A stretch of DNA of 64,000 bases. Source: Chrysomallon squamiferum (lineage: Eukaryota > Mollusca > Gastropoda > Neomphalida > Peltospiridae). Below the pieces are notes generated by a model that was given only the letters and a program-made list of their open reading frames with translations, was not told the origin of the DNA and made no database searches. Shown in pieces: positions 11,692 through 24,377 of this stretch. Positions within the stretch are counted from its first letter, which is position 1. Each line of letters starts with the position of its first letter. The translations under genes and the position numbers were made by a program. The stretch is from the NCBI GenBank assembly GCA_012295275.1, contig CM022671.1, forward strand, positions 6,951,227 through 7,015,226, in the 5' to 3' direction.

Positions 11692-14600
11692 TGCTAATGA
11701 CACTTTTACCTACGATTCGCAGACGATTCACATCGCTTCCATACTGCTCTTCATCGCGAGCACGGTTTGTGGAATTGTGGGTAACATGTCGCTGTGTTAC
11801 GTCATCCTGAGGACGAAGAGTCTGAGAACGCACCTCAACTCGTGCATCATGAACATCGCCGTGGCCGACCTCATTTCGTGCTTTCTGCTCATGCCGTTTC
11901 GAATGATGACGGCCGGCAAGACGTCGTGGGGCCGCAACGTCGACGTCATCTGCAAGGGAGAGATGTTTGTGCGTGTCAGCACGGACACAGCCAGACTGCT
12001 GTTCCTGGCGTACGTCAGCTACGAACGGTACCTCGCCATTGCCAACCCGTTCAACAGGGACAAGAAGATTCCCAAACTCAGAGCCGTTATATCCGCGTGT
12101 TTCATCTGGACCGTTGCCTTCGGTCTTGCCACGTTCGCTTCGTTCCACTTCAACAACGTCGCACTGATGCACGAATGTGAACTGGACTGGCAAAAGAACG
12201 ACATCGATGTGGTCGAGCTCTACGTCACTGCACCGATATTCGTCACAACGGTCATGTTGATCGTGCTGTTCTACATACTCATAATTCGAATTCTGGTGAA
12301 ACACGGGTCGACCATGTCCAAGTATTTCGGCGAAAAAAAGAAAAACAAGGTGAAACCCGCCGCCGCTGACGTAGCAGCAGCAGGGACAAGCACGAACCAC
12401 AAACCACAGGCGGGAGTCGAGCCGGCGTCTGTGGTGACAATCGTAGCCGACAATTCGGGCGACGCCGTGCAGCAGGAAGCGCAGAAGCACAGCAGGACAG
12501 AAGACGTAATGTCGTCGTGTCCGCTGCCTGCTGTCGAAGTTAACGATTTGACGAGTAATTCTAGGCTGGCGACTGGTTTACTTCCAAATCGAACGACAGC
12601 CGAGGAATCGTGCGTCGCCGAACACGACTCAAAAACAGTTAACAGTGAGTCTAACGATAACAAGAGTGAAAGAAAACATAACGCAGAATTAGTGACTGTG
12701 AGAACTCAAGAACTAGATAATAAAGATGTCGCAAAGACAGATGGAAAAAACAGATGTACTGACCAAAAAAATGGACAGAAATCTAACGCGCGACAGTTCA
12801 TGTGAAGACGTTAGTTTTACACAAAAAGATTTGACTTTGTGTTCTGAGCAGGCTGAAATAACCAAGTGTGAGATGATATCAAACGTTAGTGATGTTTGTG
12901 TTCAAAACCTGAGTTAAAAAACGAGGAAGATGAAACGTTTCACTTGTCACAGAGTGGAAATCAGCCACGGTTCTTATCTGAACCGGTTTCTCGTGACAGT
13001 AAACATTTACAAGAAAATGTAAAATCAAATTCACTCAGGACAGAAGAAAGAGACAAAAACAAATTCGCGTTTACAAAAAACAAAAGGATACCGTTAGATG
13101 GAGATGTATTAGCGGACAGTGAAAGTTGGGCAGCAGATGAAAATCATCCAGATGATAAGAAAACTGAGCTGTTGGAACATTATACAACAAAGTTAGACGA
13201 TGAATCTGATCTGGACAATAAGAAGAATGTTTTACTGGAGGACAAATCTGTTAGAACACAACGTCTAGGTGACGACAAAGACCCGGGGTTGGAAAACCTA
13301 GCAGAAGACGTCGCAAGCCAAGAAACGAAATCTTTGTTGTTGATGAAGAAAAAATGCAAAACACCACAAAGCCTCGTATTAAAAAATGTCAAAAATGAGC
13401 AAACCAAAAAACATGTTTCACAACCAAAACAATGCAAAGTAAACAATTCAGAGCAAAACAAAACAGCTTTGTCGAATGCAAAAGAAACAGAAGAAAATAT
13501 TTTACTTCAGATGAAAAAAAAGTCGTTGTCACAAGGAGAGACAGAGAGACAAACAGACACGGAGAGACAAAGTGAGACAGAGACACAAACAAACAGAAAA
13601 CATCTAACAGAGATTACAGAAAGGGAGAAAGAAAAGGGGGAAACGCCAACTGATGAAGAGTTACCAGTGTTGTTGCAGTGTCGTATACAACGTCGTGAAA
13701 ATCAAACAGGACTTCAGAAAGAAGAGATAAAAGAAAATAACAAGAAGAAAAGAGAAAAACAAGATGACGAGAAGAGACGTTACAAGACTGAATGTAAGTC
13801 AGACGACACACGAGAGAAAGATGCGTCACAAGCTAGAACTGAGCAGACAGCAGGTCAGGTGTGTACAGCGACTCCTGTGTCAGACATTTCTCACAGCTCT
13901 TCACAAGACGATTCCAGTCAGACACATAGTGGGACAGGAGCAGGGATAGAAGAAACGAGAAAAGAGGAGGCGAAACACCGTGAAGGAGCGAAAACCGTGC
14001 AGGACAGTAAAGAAACGAGAAAACAAGAAGTTAAACAATGTGAAGTAGGGAAGACCGTGCAGGACAGCAAAGAAGTGATTAAAGAGGAAGTGAAACAATG
14101 TGAATTAGGGAACACCGCGCAGGACAGCAAAGAAGTGATTAAAGATGAAGTGAAACAATGTGAATTAGGGAAAACCGTGCAGGACAGCAAAGAAGTGATT
14201 AAAGAGGAAGTGAAACAATGTGAATTAGGGAACACCGCGCAGGACAGCAAAGAACGAGATGGTGTAACGTCTTCCGGTGAGAAACAAAACAAACACGACA
14301 AGAAATCGGCAAACAGTTCACCCAGTGACACGGTTTCCATTTCCAGACGAAAAGCCGTGCGCACAGTCAACGTGGTCGACATGGACGGCACCGTGTACAG
14401 GGAATCGTTGACTAACGCCAGCGGTGCCGTCTGCAAACGCGACAACGACAACAAGATCAAAGGACGGAGAAAAGTCGAGCTGAAAGCGGCGAAACGAATC
14501 ATTGCCGTCATCGGAACGTTCTTCACTCTCTGGACGCCCTTCCCTGTGAGTGTGCTGCTGTCACGACGTCTTTCCGCCTCCAAGGCCGACCACGCCATGT

Positions 14601-14758
14601 GGCTTGACGTCATCCTTCTGATGTCGGCTCTGTCGGCGGTGACGTCGGCGGTGATGCCGCTGCTGAACGGACTTTCTAACAAACAAATCAAATCAGCGGC
14701 TGTGAGAATCTTCAGAAAATTCTTTTGTTTTACGTGTAAGAAAACTGCCCGTTTTTAG
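11684..14758 (+). CDS. class A (rhodopsin-like) GPCR with giant third intracellular loop, intronless
   Basis: Single exon. The seven-helix body is split by a loop of about 700 residues. Landmarks: N-glycosylation site Asn5; TM1 with GN (Asn34, 1.50); TM2 with AVAD (Asp62); Cys90 (3.25); ERY at 114-116 in place of DRY; Trp142 in TM4; Cys165 in loop 2; Pro184 in TM5. After the loop come TM6 (FFTLWTPFP, near 14516-14545) and TM7, where the usual NPxxY reads MPLLN. Helix 8 has cysteines suitable for palmitoylation. Position 3.32 is Arg, not Asp, so it is not a classic amine receptor; I cannot name the ligand. The loop is Lys/Glu/Gln-rich, probably disordered, and holds a 20-residue tandem repeat. 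The frame is interrupted: it hits a stop at 12803, the coding-like text continues in the +1 frame at about 12726-12915, and the original frame resumes by 12916 and runs to 14758. Two compensating single-base errors in A-rich DNA would explain this. Small introns were considered and fit poorly. An uninterrupted product would be about 1,020 residues. Confidence 0.8.
13949..14248 (+). repeat. five 60-bp (20-residue) tandem repeats in the GPCR loop
   Basis: Five in-frame copies with consensus KEVIKEEVKQCELGNTAQDS. Copies 3 and 5 carry GNTAQ and copy 4 carries GKTVQ, which points to a 120-bp (two-unit) duplication as the latest step. Confidence 0.95.
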
Positions 14759-14762
14759 CTCT

Positions 14763-15110
<348 letters not shown>

Positions 15111-15447
15111 ATAAGAGAGATTCAGACGACTAATTTACATATTTCAGTAACACAAGGCAGTTGTTATAATGTGTGTGTGTGTGTATGCAGATGCGTATGT
15201 ATATAATTATGTATATATGTATGTATGTGTGTATGTGCATAAATTATATGTGTTTATGTCTGTGTATTTATATGTCACTATTAGATACATGTTATTTAAA
15301 TCATATTGACAATATATTATTATTATTATTACCGTCATTATTGTTGTTATCATCATCATCATGAAAATAAAAACAAATATTCAAGTATCGAATTTGAATT
15401 GCCCCATAAATTTAACAAACAATCGTTGAAGAATACATCATTTTGCA

Positions 15448-15450
<3 letters not shown>

Positions 15451-15538
<88 letters not shown>
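15451..15538 (+). repeat. (CT)n microsatellite
   Basis: 44 CT units followed by degenerate CT/TG and a short (TA)n. Confidence 0.98.
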
Positions 15539-15542
<4 letters not shown>

Positions 15543-15834
15543 TTTGTCTGTATCTCTCTGTCTCTGTTTGTGTGTGTGTGTGTCTATATATATTCAGTGG
15601 ATAGATTTTCGTAACGAATATTGACTCAACACCACAAAATACGTCACTGTGTCACTGAATTAGTAAAATATCTGGGAAGAACAGATAGATATTTAATTTT
15701 TAATTGCAGGATGAAAACCGATGCGTTATCACAAAAAATGTCCCGAATGTTTCGCCCAATTTGAAAACAACGTTTTCCTACAAAATTATTTTAAATTCAA
15801 GATAACACAGTCCTTAGTAACAGTCTTTTTGTTT

Positions 15835-16863
15835 TCAATGAAATTCAGTTACTGCTGTTCTGAAGTTGAAAGTACATGACATAACACATGCAGAATGAAA
15901 AGTAATAGGATAGGATAGGATAGGAAAATAATTAATGCAGAATGAAAAGTAATGGCACCTGGTCCTTTTTATAGCAATAACCATGTGATCAAAGATGCTC
16001 CAGTGTTTTGAGCTAAACAAGACTGGATGAAGAAATGGTCTGATAGATGGGCCTTACTAATCAATTTAACCGTTGCAGGCTGCATGAAATTATTTTAAAA
16101 CGTACACATTCATCACAAGTAAGAATAGGGACAATTGACTAATTTCAAATTTTATTTTAATTAACAGGTTTCATAAATTCAATATGAATTGAAGATGGCT
16201 GCACTTTATTTTTTATTATTGTTATTTTTTAATGTTATTTACCTTATAAATTTAACAGCGCTGGCAATATCTTGAATGGTATCGACGTCTGTCCGCCTGT
16301 ACACAGTTTGGGGAAATTTTGTGTAGTGCCACTATGAAGTTCAGTGTTATTGGACTGGTCCATGTAGAACGTTGTCCTCCAGCACAAGTAGCATAACATG
16401 CATTTGTTTTGATTCTTTCCACAGCAGTTATCATAGAGGAGGTGAACATTCATCTCCCGAAGGCCGTAGTGTGCAAAAAACAAATAGTGCATGTATCATA
16501 TAACTAGATTTGAACCTTTTGAAAATGCCATGCCCTTTTAAGTTATAAATTAAACTTGTTGTAGGAGGGCTTCACAGCAGAATCCATAAACTGCAGATTT
16601 TCTAGGAGTAAGAAAACTACATTGGACCAGGCTGATATGGATTGTTTGAGAAGTGCACTTGCTGTGCAAAGTCAAAACTGTAGTGCATTGAAAAATTCTT
16701 TGAGTATTTTGTTGTTAGACTTTTTATCTTCTCTGCTGCTGCTGTCTTTAAAAAAAAAAAATGAAATCTGAATCATCTCACGACACTGGTCTCTTTGCAA
16801 ACTGAGAATCCTGAGGTGCTCCTCCAGCTGACAGAATTTCGATGATTTTACAACTTCAGGCAA
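15835..16863 (-). pseudogene. decayed element-like protein gene with a DNCxGxNxNK domain (DUF7869-type, name uncertain)
   Basis: Read on the minus strand, blocks of one protein family appear in collinear order but in different frames. About 16863-16672 has EEHLRILSLQRDQCREMIQ. Near 16670-16540 come DFAQQVHFSNNPYQPGPM and then, frameshifted, FLTPRKSAVYGFCCEALLQQ. 16492-16254 has GLREMNVHLLYDNCCGKNQN, then YRRTDVDTIQDIASAVKF in another frame. 16020-15950 has WSIFDHMVIAIKRTRCHYF. I recognise this order from a family common in cnidarian and mollusc genomes that I believe is catalogued as DUF7869; it is often repeated and probably belongs to mobile elements. Several frameshifts and stops make this copy non-functional. 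A further block at 17653-17309 (LRRKQKMHKFSFTDVLLSS) may be its N-terminal part. The family match is from memory. Confidence 0.6.
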
Positions 16864-17694
16864 ATTATTGCTTCGGTAGAAGACATGGTTATTTTTATTT
16901 AATTTAATTTAATTTTATTTTATTTTTATTTTTTTCTTGACAGGCTTCACAGGGATCATTCATTGGCTTAAACTTGACAATGTGAGGGACCCATTGTTTC
17001 CAAATTGCCTTTAATACACTTAATACCCCCCGGACAACTCCCCCGACAACTACCCCTCCCCAATTTTTCTTCATATATACCATTCAGAATGATTTTCAAG
17101 CAACATTCCAATAAATTTGTCAAAATGTTTTGCATTAAACTTGATTAAAGAAATCTGGATTACTAATTCCAATAAATTAGTCAAAGCTAACTAGAGTTAG
17201 CTAATTACTAATTAAACTTGAGTAAAGGCAGTTGGATTACTTTGATCTGCTAAAACATCTTATAAAATATCATCTAACATCAAACAGTGAGCTAATTACT
17301 AATTCAGGCTAATTAAATGCTAAAGCTTCATTTGAACTGGTAAGTGATCTATAACTGAAATGAATGAAACAGTATATTAGGTCATGCCTTGTAGCAAAAA
17401 TATTATATTCTATAAGATGAAGTTCACTGACTGAGGGTGTGGTCATCCAAAACTTGCCTTCGAAAACTATGTGTATGTCCGACAGAAGGAACTCGGTAGT
17501 TGAGTGATTTCTTACAAGTGTGAAGGAAGAAAGCAACACGTCTGTAAAGCTAAACTTGTGCATCTTCTGTTTCCTCCTCAGAGCTGCTCTATTCAAAATG
17601 TGCAGCAGTGGATTATCTTTGTGTGCCTCTACCAATCGCTCTTTTGCTAGCACCCTGTCCTTTTTGTTGCTCTTCTCGGCTGAGATGCGGTTTC

Positions 17695-18150
17695 TTACAG
17701 TGTGTCAGTGAGAATCATGCTTTTTGTCCTTTTTCTTGAAGTCGTCTTTTTCTTCGGTGACTTGGGGTATGGTCGTAGCTGCTCTAGATGTTGTTGTGGT
17801 TGCATGCTGATGGAAGGTTGTTGTTGTGGCTGTATGCTGATGGAAGGATGCGGTTGTGGCTGTAGACTGGTGGAAGGCTGAGGCTGACGACCTGAGGATG
17901 AATTAGCTGTCCCGCATGGTTGAATATCAACTGCATTGTAATTCTGCGGTCTGTCCTCTGGCGCAGAAGTTAAAATTAATCATCAAGGAAAACGTCTCTG
18001 TTTATTGGATGTATCCCAGTCTTCTTGAACCTGCTGTTATGTTTGCAGCGGTAAAAACTTTGTAGTATGCTCGTGCACTGAGGGAAGCAACGTCATAAAT
18101 GCTGATGCATTTCTCTGGCTGGCTCATCATCCAGACGGTGCATGCAGAGT
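17695..18150 (-). pseudogene. C-terminal remnant of a pogo/Tigger-like transposase
   Basis: On the minus strand a block ISIYDVASLSARAYY, then ANITAG, then (after a one-base shift) KKTGIHPINRDVFLDD, then a Pro/Gln/Ser-rich linker with an imperfect QPxxxPSISIQPQQ repeat, then QLRPYPKSPKKKTT and KSMILTDT. This matches the usual end of DDE_1 (Tigger/jerky-type) transposases: a GIxPxNxxxF motif, a PYPK..RK segment and an ILTxTP-like motif. The catalytic core is not present in the window. At least one frameshift and one in-frame stop make it a fossil. It abuts the block at 17309-17653. Confidence 0.5.
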
Positions 18151-18287
18151 TATAGCATCACTTTGAAGACCAGCAGACACTGACATCCAGGAAACAGCAC
18201 TCTTGTCTATCCTGAAGAAAAAATATACCAGTAATTAATTATCTATGACATAACACTGATTTTATAGCTATGTTTTCCTTTGATATG

Positions 18288-18369
18288 CAGTGGTGTCCAA
18301 TGAGCCACGTGCCCGTGGGACCCAGAAGTTGTTCATCGGACCTCACAGAAGTGGTTCCCAACATCACTG
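18288..18369. mobile_element. possible 82-bp hAT-like terminal fragment or MITE
   Basis: Begins CAGTGGTGTCCAA and ends with an imperfect inverted copy (reverse complement CAGTGATGTTGGGAA). The GTGTCCAA..GAGCCACGTGCC text resembles hAT termini. No clean 8-bp target duplication is visible, so this is weak. Confidence 0.25.
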
Positions 18370-19540
18370 TGATTTTGTTAGCCAAGTGCACCAGAGAAGC
18401 ACTAACGGCTGAACAACTAAAACAGTATTTACAAGTCAAAATAAATTACTAACATCAACAACAACAACTGAAAAACAGAAACCTTTACAGGCTCTATGAA
18501 ATATGTATTATCACCCTCAGTATTAAATTGTAACCAAAACACACACACACACACACACACAAAACAAAATAAAAAATGACTTTAAACCTACTTTTTAACT
18601 GGTGTGTTGATGGCCTCCTCTAGAGCTCCCTAAACAATATGGATGAAAGTCATGTGCATAGTAGCTGCAGTGACGGTGGACAGATGTCACTACCATTTTG
18701 CAGTCAGGAGTTTATGCAACGGCTCAGAGATCCCCATGGGTCATTGATCCCCAGTTTCCCCTGTGCAAAATGTAGCACTCACGACTCGGCATGGCTGGTA
18801 AATACTGCGACGAAAACACGAGTTTTCACCTTTGGTTCTGTGCTAATTACACACCTGGCGGACAAAACGCTTTAACAAAATACCTAATAAAGATACTTTT
18901 TCTATATCTGTAAGGCAGTTTGGTCAACAGGATGTAAAATATATATACTTAAGTTGCAATTTATCGAGTAAGAATTTATTTAATGATTTTTCGTTCTGAC
19001 CGATATCGCAGGCTGTTACTAAAAATAGCCCCCCCAAGCCAAATTCAGCAATAGAACCTGTGTTGCTATTGATAACACAGTCGTAATTTGGTTTATTTTA
19101 TTGGACACTCATCCACGTTTTGAAAGCGATCTCCTCAATAATCCGATCACACCAGTAAGCGAATTTCAAAAATAAACACGGATGGTGATTATTTGTGTGT
19201 GAAATTACGTGTGAATGAGTTCACAATTATTTATCACGTGATTACATCTGTGACGTCTTAAGACTAGCTATTAAAAAAGAGGTTTAGTACAAGCGTGATT
19301 ACGTTAGCTAGTAATTTGATGCTGGCGTTGTTTGTGCTGGTTATGTTGAACTAACACAATGATAGAGTAAACTGGCAGATTTACTGTTTAAATGATATAT
19401 CTATTTACAGCTGGCTGTGAGAAAATACACGTAGCAACTTTCAGAGTATATCATACAGAAACCAAACTCTGATTTGATATATTAAAGGGTACTGGTGTGG
19501 TAATACCAATTCAATTATTTATTTATTTTTTAATTTTAAT
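18370..19540. other. no gene recognised
   Basis: Non-repetitive DNA apart from a (CA)n at 18540-18562. An open frame at 18639-18875 has no recognisable domain. This stretch may be older element debris continuing from the left. Confidence 0.4.
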
Positions 19541-19542
19541 TT

Positions 19543-19579
<37 letters not shown>

Positions 19580-19608
19580 AAATTATTATTATTATTATTA
19601 TTATTATT
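19543..19608. repeat. poly(A) tract plus (ATT)n
   Basis: An A-run of about 27 bases, then ATT units. A leucine-rich frame that starts inside it imitates a signal peptide. Confidence 0.9.
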
Positions 19609-20097
19609 GCCTTTGTATTTAGGTACGTCACCGAAGAGTTGTAACCAAACATATACTCGTAGATACAGTTTTCTTTTTTTATTTTCCTTTGACTATGTCT
19701 GTATGGGTGAATTACATGTGTGTAATACCAGAGCAGACACCAAACTGTTGCTAACGTCACACGCTCGTTCTGACATCGTGAAACGTTTCCAGGCAACCAA
19801 AGTTAACGTTAAAGTACATCAAACAATAAAATCTCGTTCTCACACAGGTCAATAATTTTATAAAACAAAATAAGTGCTTAAAACATAAATCACGTTTATT
19901 TATTTCATATCAAGTCTGCAAAGCATCTTTTCATTCGTGTTTTAATCACATCCTGGGAAAGCAAAACCTCGCTGTCTATGTGTAGATAAAATTATATTCA
20001 CTGTGAAGGATCATAAAAACAGTTTGATCTGAATTGTGTAACATGAAAGTTAAACACAGAAACTCAACCCTTCTTCAAGTCTGTTTCTATCTAATGT

Positions 20098-20690
20098 ATA
20101 CACACACACAAAATTCGACCTCACACACACAAACATCCAGACTCATTCATACACACAAACATTCGACTCACTCACACACACAAACATCCTGACTCACTCA
20201 CACACACAAACATCCAGACTCATTCATACACAGACATTCAGACTCACACACACAAATATCCAGACTCACACACACACAAACATCCAACTCACTCATACAC
20301 ACAAACATTCGACTCATTCACAAACACAAACATTCGACTCACTGACAAACAAATATCCAGACTCACTCACACACACAAACATTCAGACTCACTCAAACAC
20401 AGACATTCAGACTCACTCACACACACAGACATTCAGACTCACTCAAACACACAAACATTCAGACTCACTCACACACAAACATTCAGACTCACTCACACAC
20501 AGACATTCAGACTCACTCACACACAGACATTCAGACTCACTCACACACAAACATTCAGACTCACTCACACACTAACATTCAGACTCAAACACACAAACAT
20601 TCAGACTCACTCACACACAAACATTCATATTCACTCACACACACTAACATTCAGACTCACTCACACACACAAACACTCAGACTCGCAGAT
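20098..20690. repeat. CATTCAGACTCACTCACACA minisatellite
   Basis: About 24 imperfect copies of a 20-26 bp unit: CATTCAGACT or CATCCAGACT, then CACTCACACACAAA with a variable CA part. Confidence 0.9.
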
Positions 20691-21043
20691 AAAGATAACA
20701 CTCACACATGTAGACAGACAGACACACACACACACACCTAAAGAAACAGACAGATAAATACATTGATACACACAGACGCACACATACACACAACCAGCCA
20801 GATCTCGGTAAGAAGTAACGAGACTGAGATATCACCTGTCACTTTTCTACACGAGCGTGAAGTGAGTGAACGCGCTTATCCTTTCTGAATGTTACAGTCT
20901 CAAACAGTGTGTGCAATAGTGTGATTCTATGAATCTGTCTGTGTATCTAAATATCTGTCAGTTAATCCGTATGTCTGTATGTGTAAGGTTGTATGTATGT
21001 GTATGCCTGTGAGTTTGCGTGTGTGAATGTGTGTGTGTGTTTG

Positions 21044-21184
<141 letters not shown>

Positions 21185-21759
21185 GAATTTACGAGATATT
21201 TATCTCATCTAACGAGCTGGGGAGTGACGTTATGTTTCTAATCACTACATTTGTGTTTTATTGTACGATACTCAATACCCACCATCACACTGTGTATGGT
21301 TTTCTAAACGATTGTTTCCATGGAAATGGCATAAAACAGATACTTATTTATTGCTGAATGCTGTTTACAAAACCCATTTGGTTTTGATAGCCAAGTGTTC
21401 AGTAAGTGGAGTTTTGTTTTTATTTTAAACATTTTGTCTTTTATCTAGAACAGAATAAATAAACAAACAAACAAACAAGCAAATAAACACACATAAAAAC
21501 AAATATATAAATAAACATATAAATAAATCAATAAATAAATAAATAAAAATGTATATTTGTTCATTTTGTTTAATATTGCTAAGAAAAGAGAAGTTATGAC
21601 TTATTTGAACTAAACGTGTTCGTCTGGCACCATGTAAAGCAGAAACAAATAATTAAATTAATGAGGCTCTGAGAAAACGTCTAACACGTGGCTGTATTTC
21701 CGATTATTTTGACCACACAGAAAATCAGCAGCACTTTTAAACACGTCAAACTGTTGATA

Positions 21760-22240
21760 TTAATATGCGTCAACTGTTAACATTAACACGTTAACCATTA
21801 GAAAACTATTGTTAACTGTTAACAAATACAGGTTAACTGTTAACATAAAAACGTGTTAACTGTTAACATAAACACGTGTTAACTATTAACAAACAATTGT
21901 TAACTGTTAACATAAAGTCGTGTTAACTGTTAACATAAAATCGTGTTAACTGTTAACATAAAATCGGTTAACTGTTAATATAAAAACGTGTTAACTGTTA
22001 ACATAAAAACATGTTAACTGTTAACAAACACAAACTAACTGCTGACATTAATTTGAGTTAATTATTAACTAAGAACTATTAACATGAACTGTTAACAAAC
22101 ATTAGTTAACTGCTAAACAGATACAAATTAACTATTTTAACTGTTAACAAACATTAGTTAACTGCTAAACAGATACAAGTTAAATATGAATACAAAAACG
22201 AGTTAAATATTAACAGAAACACGTCTAAACTACTAACTAG
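21760..22240. repeat. array of GTTAACTGTTAAC palindromes
   Basis: A 23-26 bp unit, typically GTTAACTGTTAACATAAAA plus a variable CGT, about nine clear copies at 21830-22030 and degenerate copies on both sides. Each unit holds the 13-bp palindrome GTTAACTGTTAAC. Confidence 0.9.
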
Positions 22241-22680
22241 TTCAACTTCGTTCAGCTTGTCGACCGGTCAACTTATTACATGGTCACGCGTAAACTTGGT
22301 ACACATTCAGTCTCGGAAACCACGCGGAAATCGCGTTCTTCGGGCTAAATCTCGCCTATCCCATCCGATGTCTGTAAGTAGGGGACAATGACCAAGCAGA
22401 CGACTAAATAAACAAACTATAGTGCTGTTACACTTTGCGTTATTAGATCGAACAAAGTATCTCTTTTAATGGAAGTGAAAGTAAACACAATAAATAGAAA
22501 AGATGTTATCTGTGGCAATTATATCGTGTTTTTCAGAGCTTTGTGACGAGCCAAACACATGAATGGGAAGGACTTATTGCCTATTAAATGTTAAGTGATA
22601 CAGAATCATAGGGTTTTGATCGGGTCGAAATGTTTCATTAACAAAATATCTTTGGAAAGAGAGTGCGAACCTAATTTGTG
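22241..22680. other. GC-richer unique island, no gene assigned
   Basis: About 22255-22400 stands out from AT-rich surroundings. One frame is open through 22316-22388 between an AG and a GTAAGT, but there are no neighbouring exons. Confidence 0.35.
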
Positions 22681-22694
22681 TAATAATAATAATA

Positions 22695-22735
<41 letters not shown>
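22681..22735. repeat. (TAA)n microsatellite
   Basis: ATA/TAA units, interrupted once. Confidence 0.95.
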
Positions 22736-22737
<2 letters not shown>

Positions 22738-23029
22738 ACAACAACACTAACAACAATAATTATAATAAAATAAGTAATAAAACAGGTCAGTTAATTAATT
22801 AATATAAAAACACTCGAGAAGCTGATCCTTACAAGGTTTTTTTTCAGTCTGGTGAAGATGCCTGTCACTGAGTTTGTGCGTTGTGTGCGTGCGTTGTGTT
22901 TCTGTGTGTGGGTGGGTGCGTGTGCATGTGCATGTCGATATATATCAGTTATTACAAGAGATAAAATAAGAACAACCACGTTATTTATGGTAGGCCTGTG
23001 TCGTAACATAACGCAAATACTCAGTGTGC

Positions 23030-23420
23030 AGTGGTAGTAGTAGTATACTGTCACAGCAACTGTAGTAGTAAGGTCGTAGTGGTAGTAGTAGTATACTGAC
23101 ATTAAATGCAGTAAGATACTTTCACATCAACTGCTGTAGTAAGGTGTTAGTAGTAGTGTACTGTCATACTAACTGTAGTAGAGAGATTGTAGTAATAGTA
23201 GTAGTAGCATAGTGTCATACTAAATGTGTTAGTAGTAATGTACTGTTATACTAACTGTAGTAGTAAGGTTGTAGTAATAGTAGTAGTAGCATACTGTGAC
23301 ACCAACTGCAGTAATAAGATCATAGTCGTAGTAGTAGCATAATGTCATACTAAATGTGGTAGTAGTAGTATACTGTCATACTAAATGTAGTGATAAGTTG
23401 GTAGTGGTAATATACTGTTG
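23030..23420. repeat. GTAGTAGTATACTGTCATAC minisatellite
   Basis: About seven imperfect copies of a 50-60 bp unit made of (GTA)n, then TACTGTCATACTAA and TGTAGTAGTAAGGT. Confidence 0.8.
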
Positions 23421-24126
23421 TACTAGTTATAACATTAAAATGTATTTATTTGTATCTTTTAAATAGTCTCAATGTTTACTATTCATATTTAGTACAATTA
23501 ACTTAATCTTTGTTGGAAGTGTGACAATTCAAACTACCAGCTAAACGTAGACCAGAAACGTAAGTAGTAAATTACAGAAGCAGGTTAGCTGGTACCAGTG
23601 ACAGTGGTTGCTGTAGTTGTGATAATACGTTCTAATGATAGTAGTAATAGCAGTTGTAACTGAAGCAGAAAAAGTAATAACAGTCATTTGTAGCAGAGAT
23701 CGTAATGGAAGGTAGTATTGGTGATAGTAACTAAATTAACTGAGAGATTGGAGCTGTTATCTGATAGACTCTGATGTTAAAAATCACATTTCAGTCATGA
23801 AATCTGAACCACATCGACGTTTATGCTGTGTACTAACCACGCTGCCACATTTTAATTGTTAATTAATGTGTTTGTCCGAGTCAGATAATGGCGTATGCAG
23901 CAGCAGCGCAACTGTTATATGATACGTTTATGATTGCTACTTTTCTCTTATTATTAACAACTTCTGAAGTTATTTAGTTGTTGTTTTTGTTTACTGAATT
24001 TTGCAAAATGTAGATACATCTTTACTGTTTTGATGACATTTTTTTGTTTTTTAAATTGTTTCTTGAACATTGAATTTGTAAAAATTAAAACACAAATATA
24101 TAATGAAATAAATAGAACAATAACAA

Positions 24127-24171
<45 letters not shown>

Positions 24172-24377
24172 CAAAAGGTAATAATAATATTATCTTTAAT
24201 TCTTATTGTATGGAAAATTGATATGTATAAATTTAAAAAAGAAAATGTTCTAAATTATAAAACTGACAAATCAAACAGGTTCACTGAAGAAATCAGTGTA
24301 TATGAAATGTACAAAAAAGAAAGATAAGAAAATCTTTTAAAAAATATTTATTTGACATGATTCAAATCAGACCAAGC
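23421..24377. other. AT-rich DNA with (TAA)n at 24128-24170
   Basis: No gene recognised. It separates two minisatellites. Confidence 0.5.

Noticed and set aside
11642-12663. Minus-strand frames opposite the GPCR
   Set aside because: Antisense shadows of the receptor; composition follows the sense codons.
12802-12889. An 88-base intron (GTGAAG..TTAG) to bridge the GPCR frame break
   Set aside because: Splicing would lead into the frame that stops at 12915-12917, so it does not restore the receptor.
19577-19855. Leucine-rich frame resembling a secreted peptide
   Set aside because: The apparent signal peptide is an (ATT)n repeat after poly(A); the rest shows no cysteine framework or conserved motif.
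20098-20690. CRISPR-like regularly spaced repeats
   Set aside because: Eukaryotic context, and the spacers are the variable part of a CA-rich minisatellite, not unique sequence.
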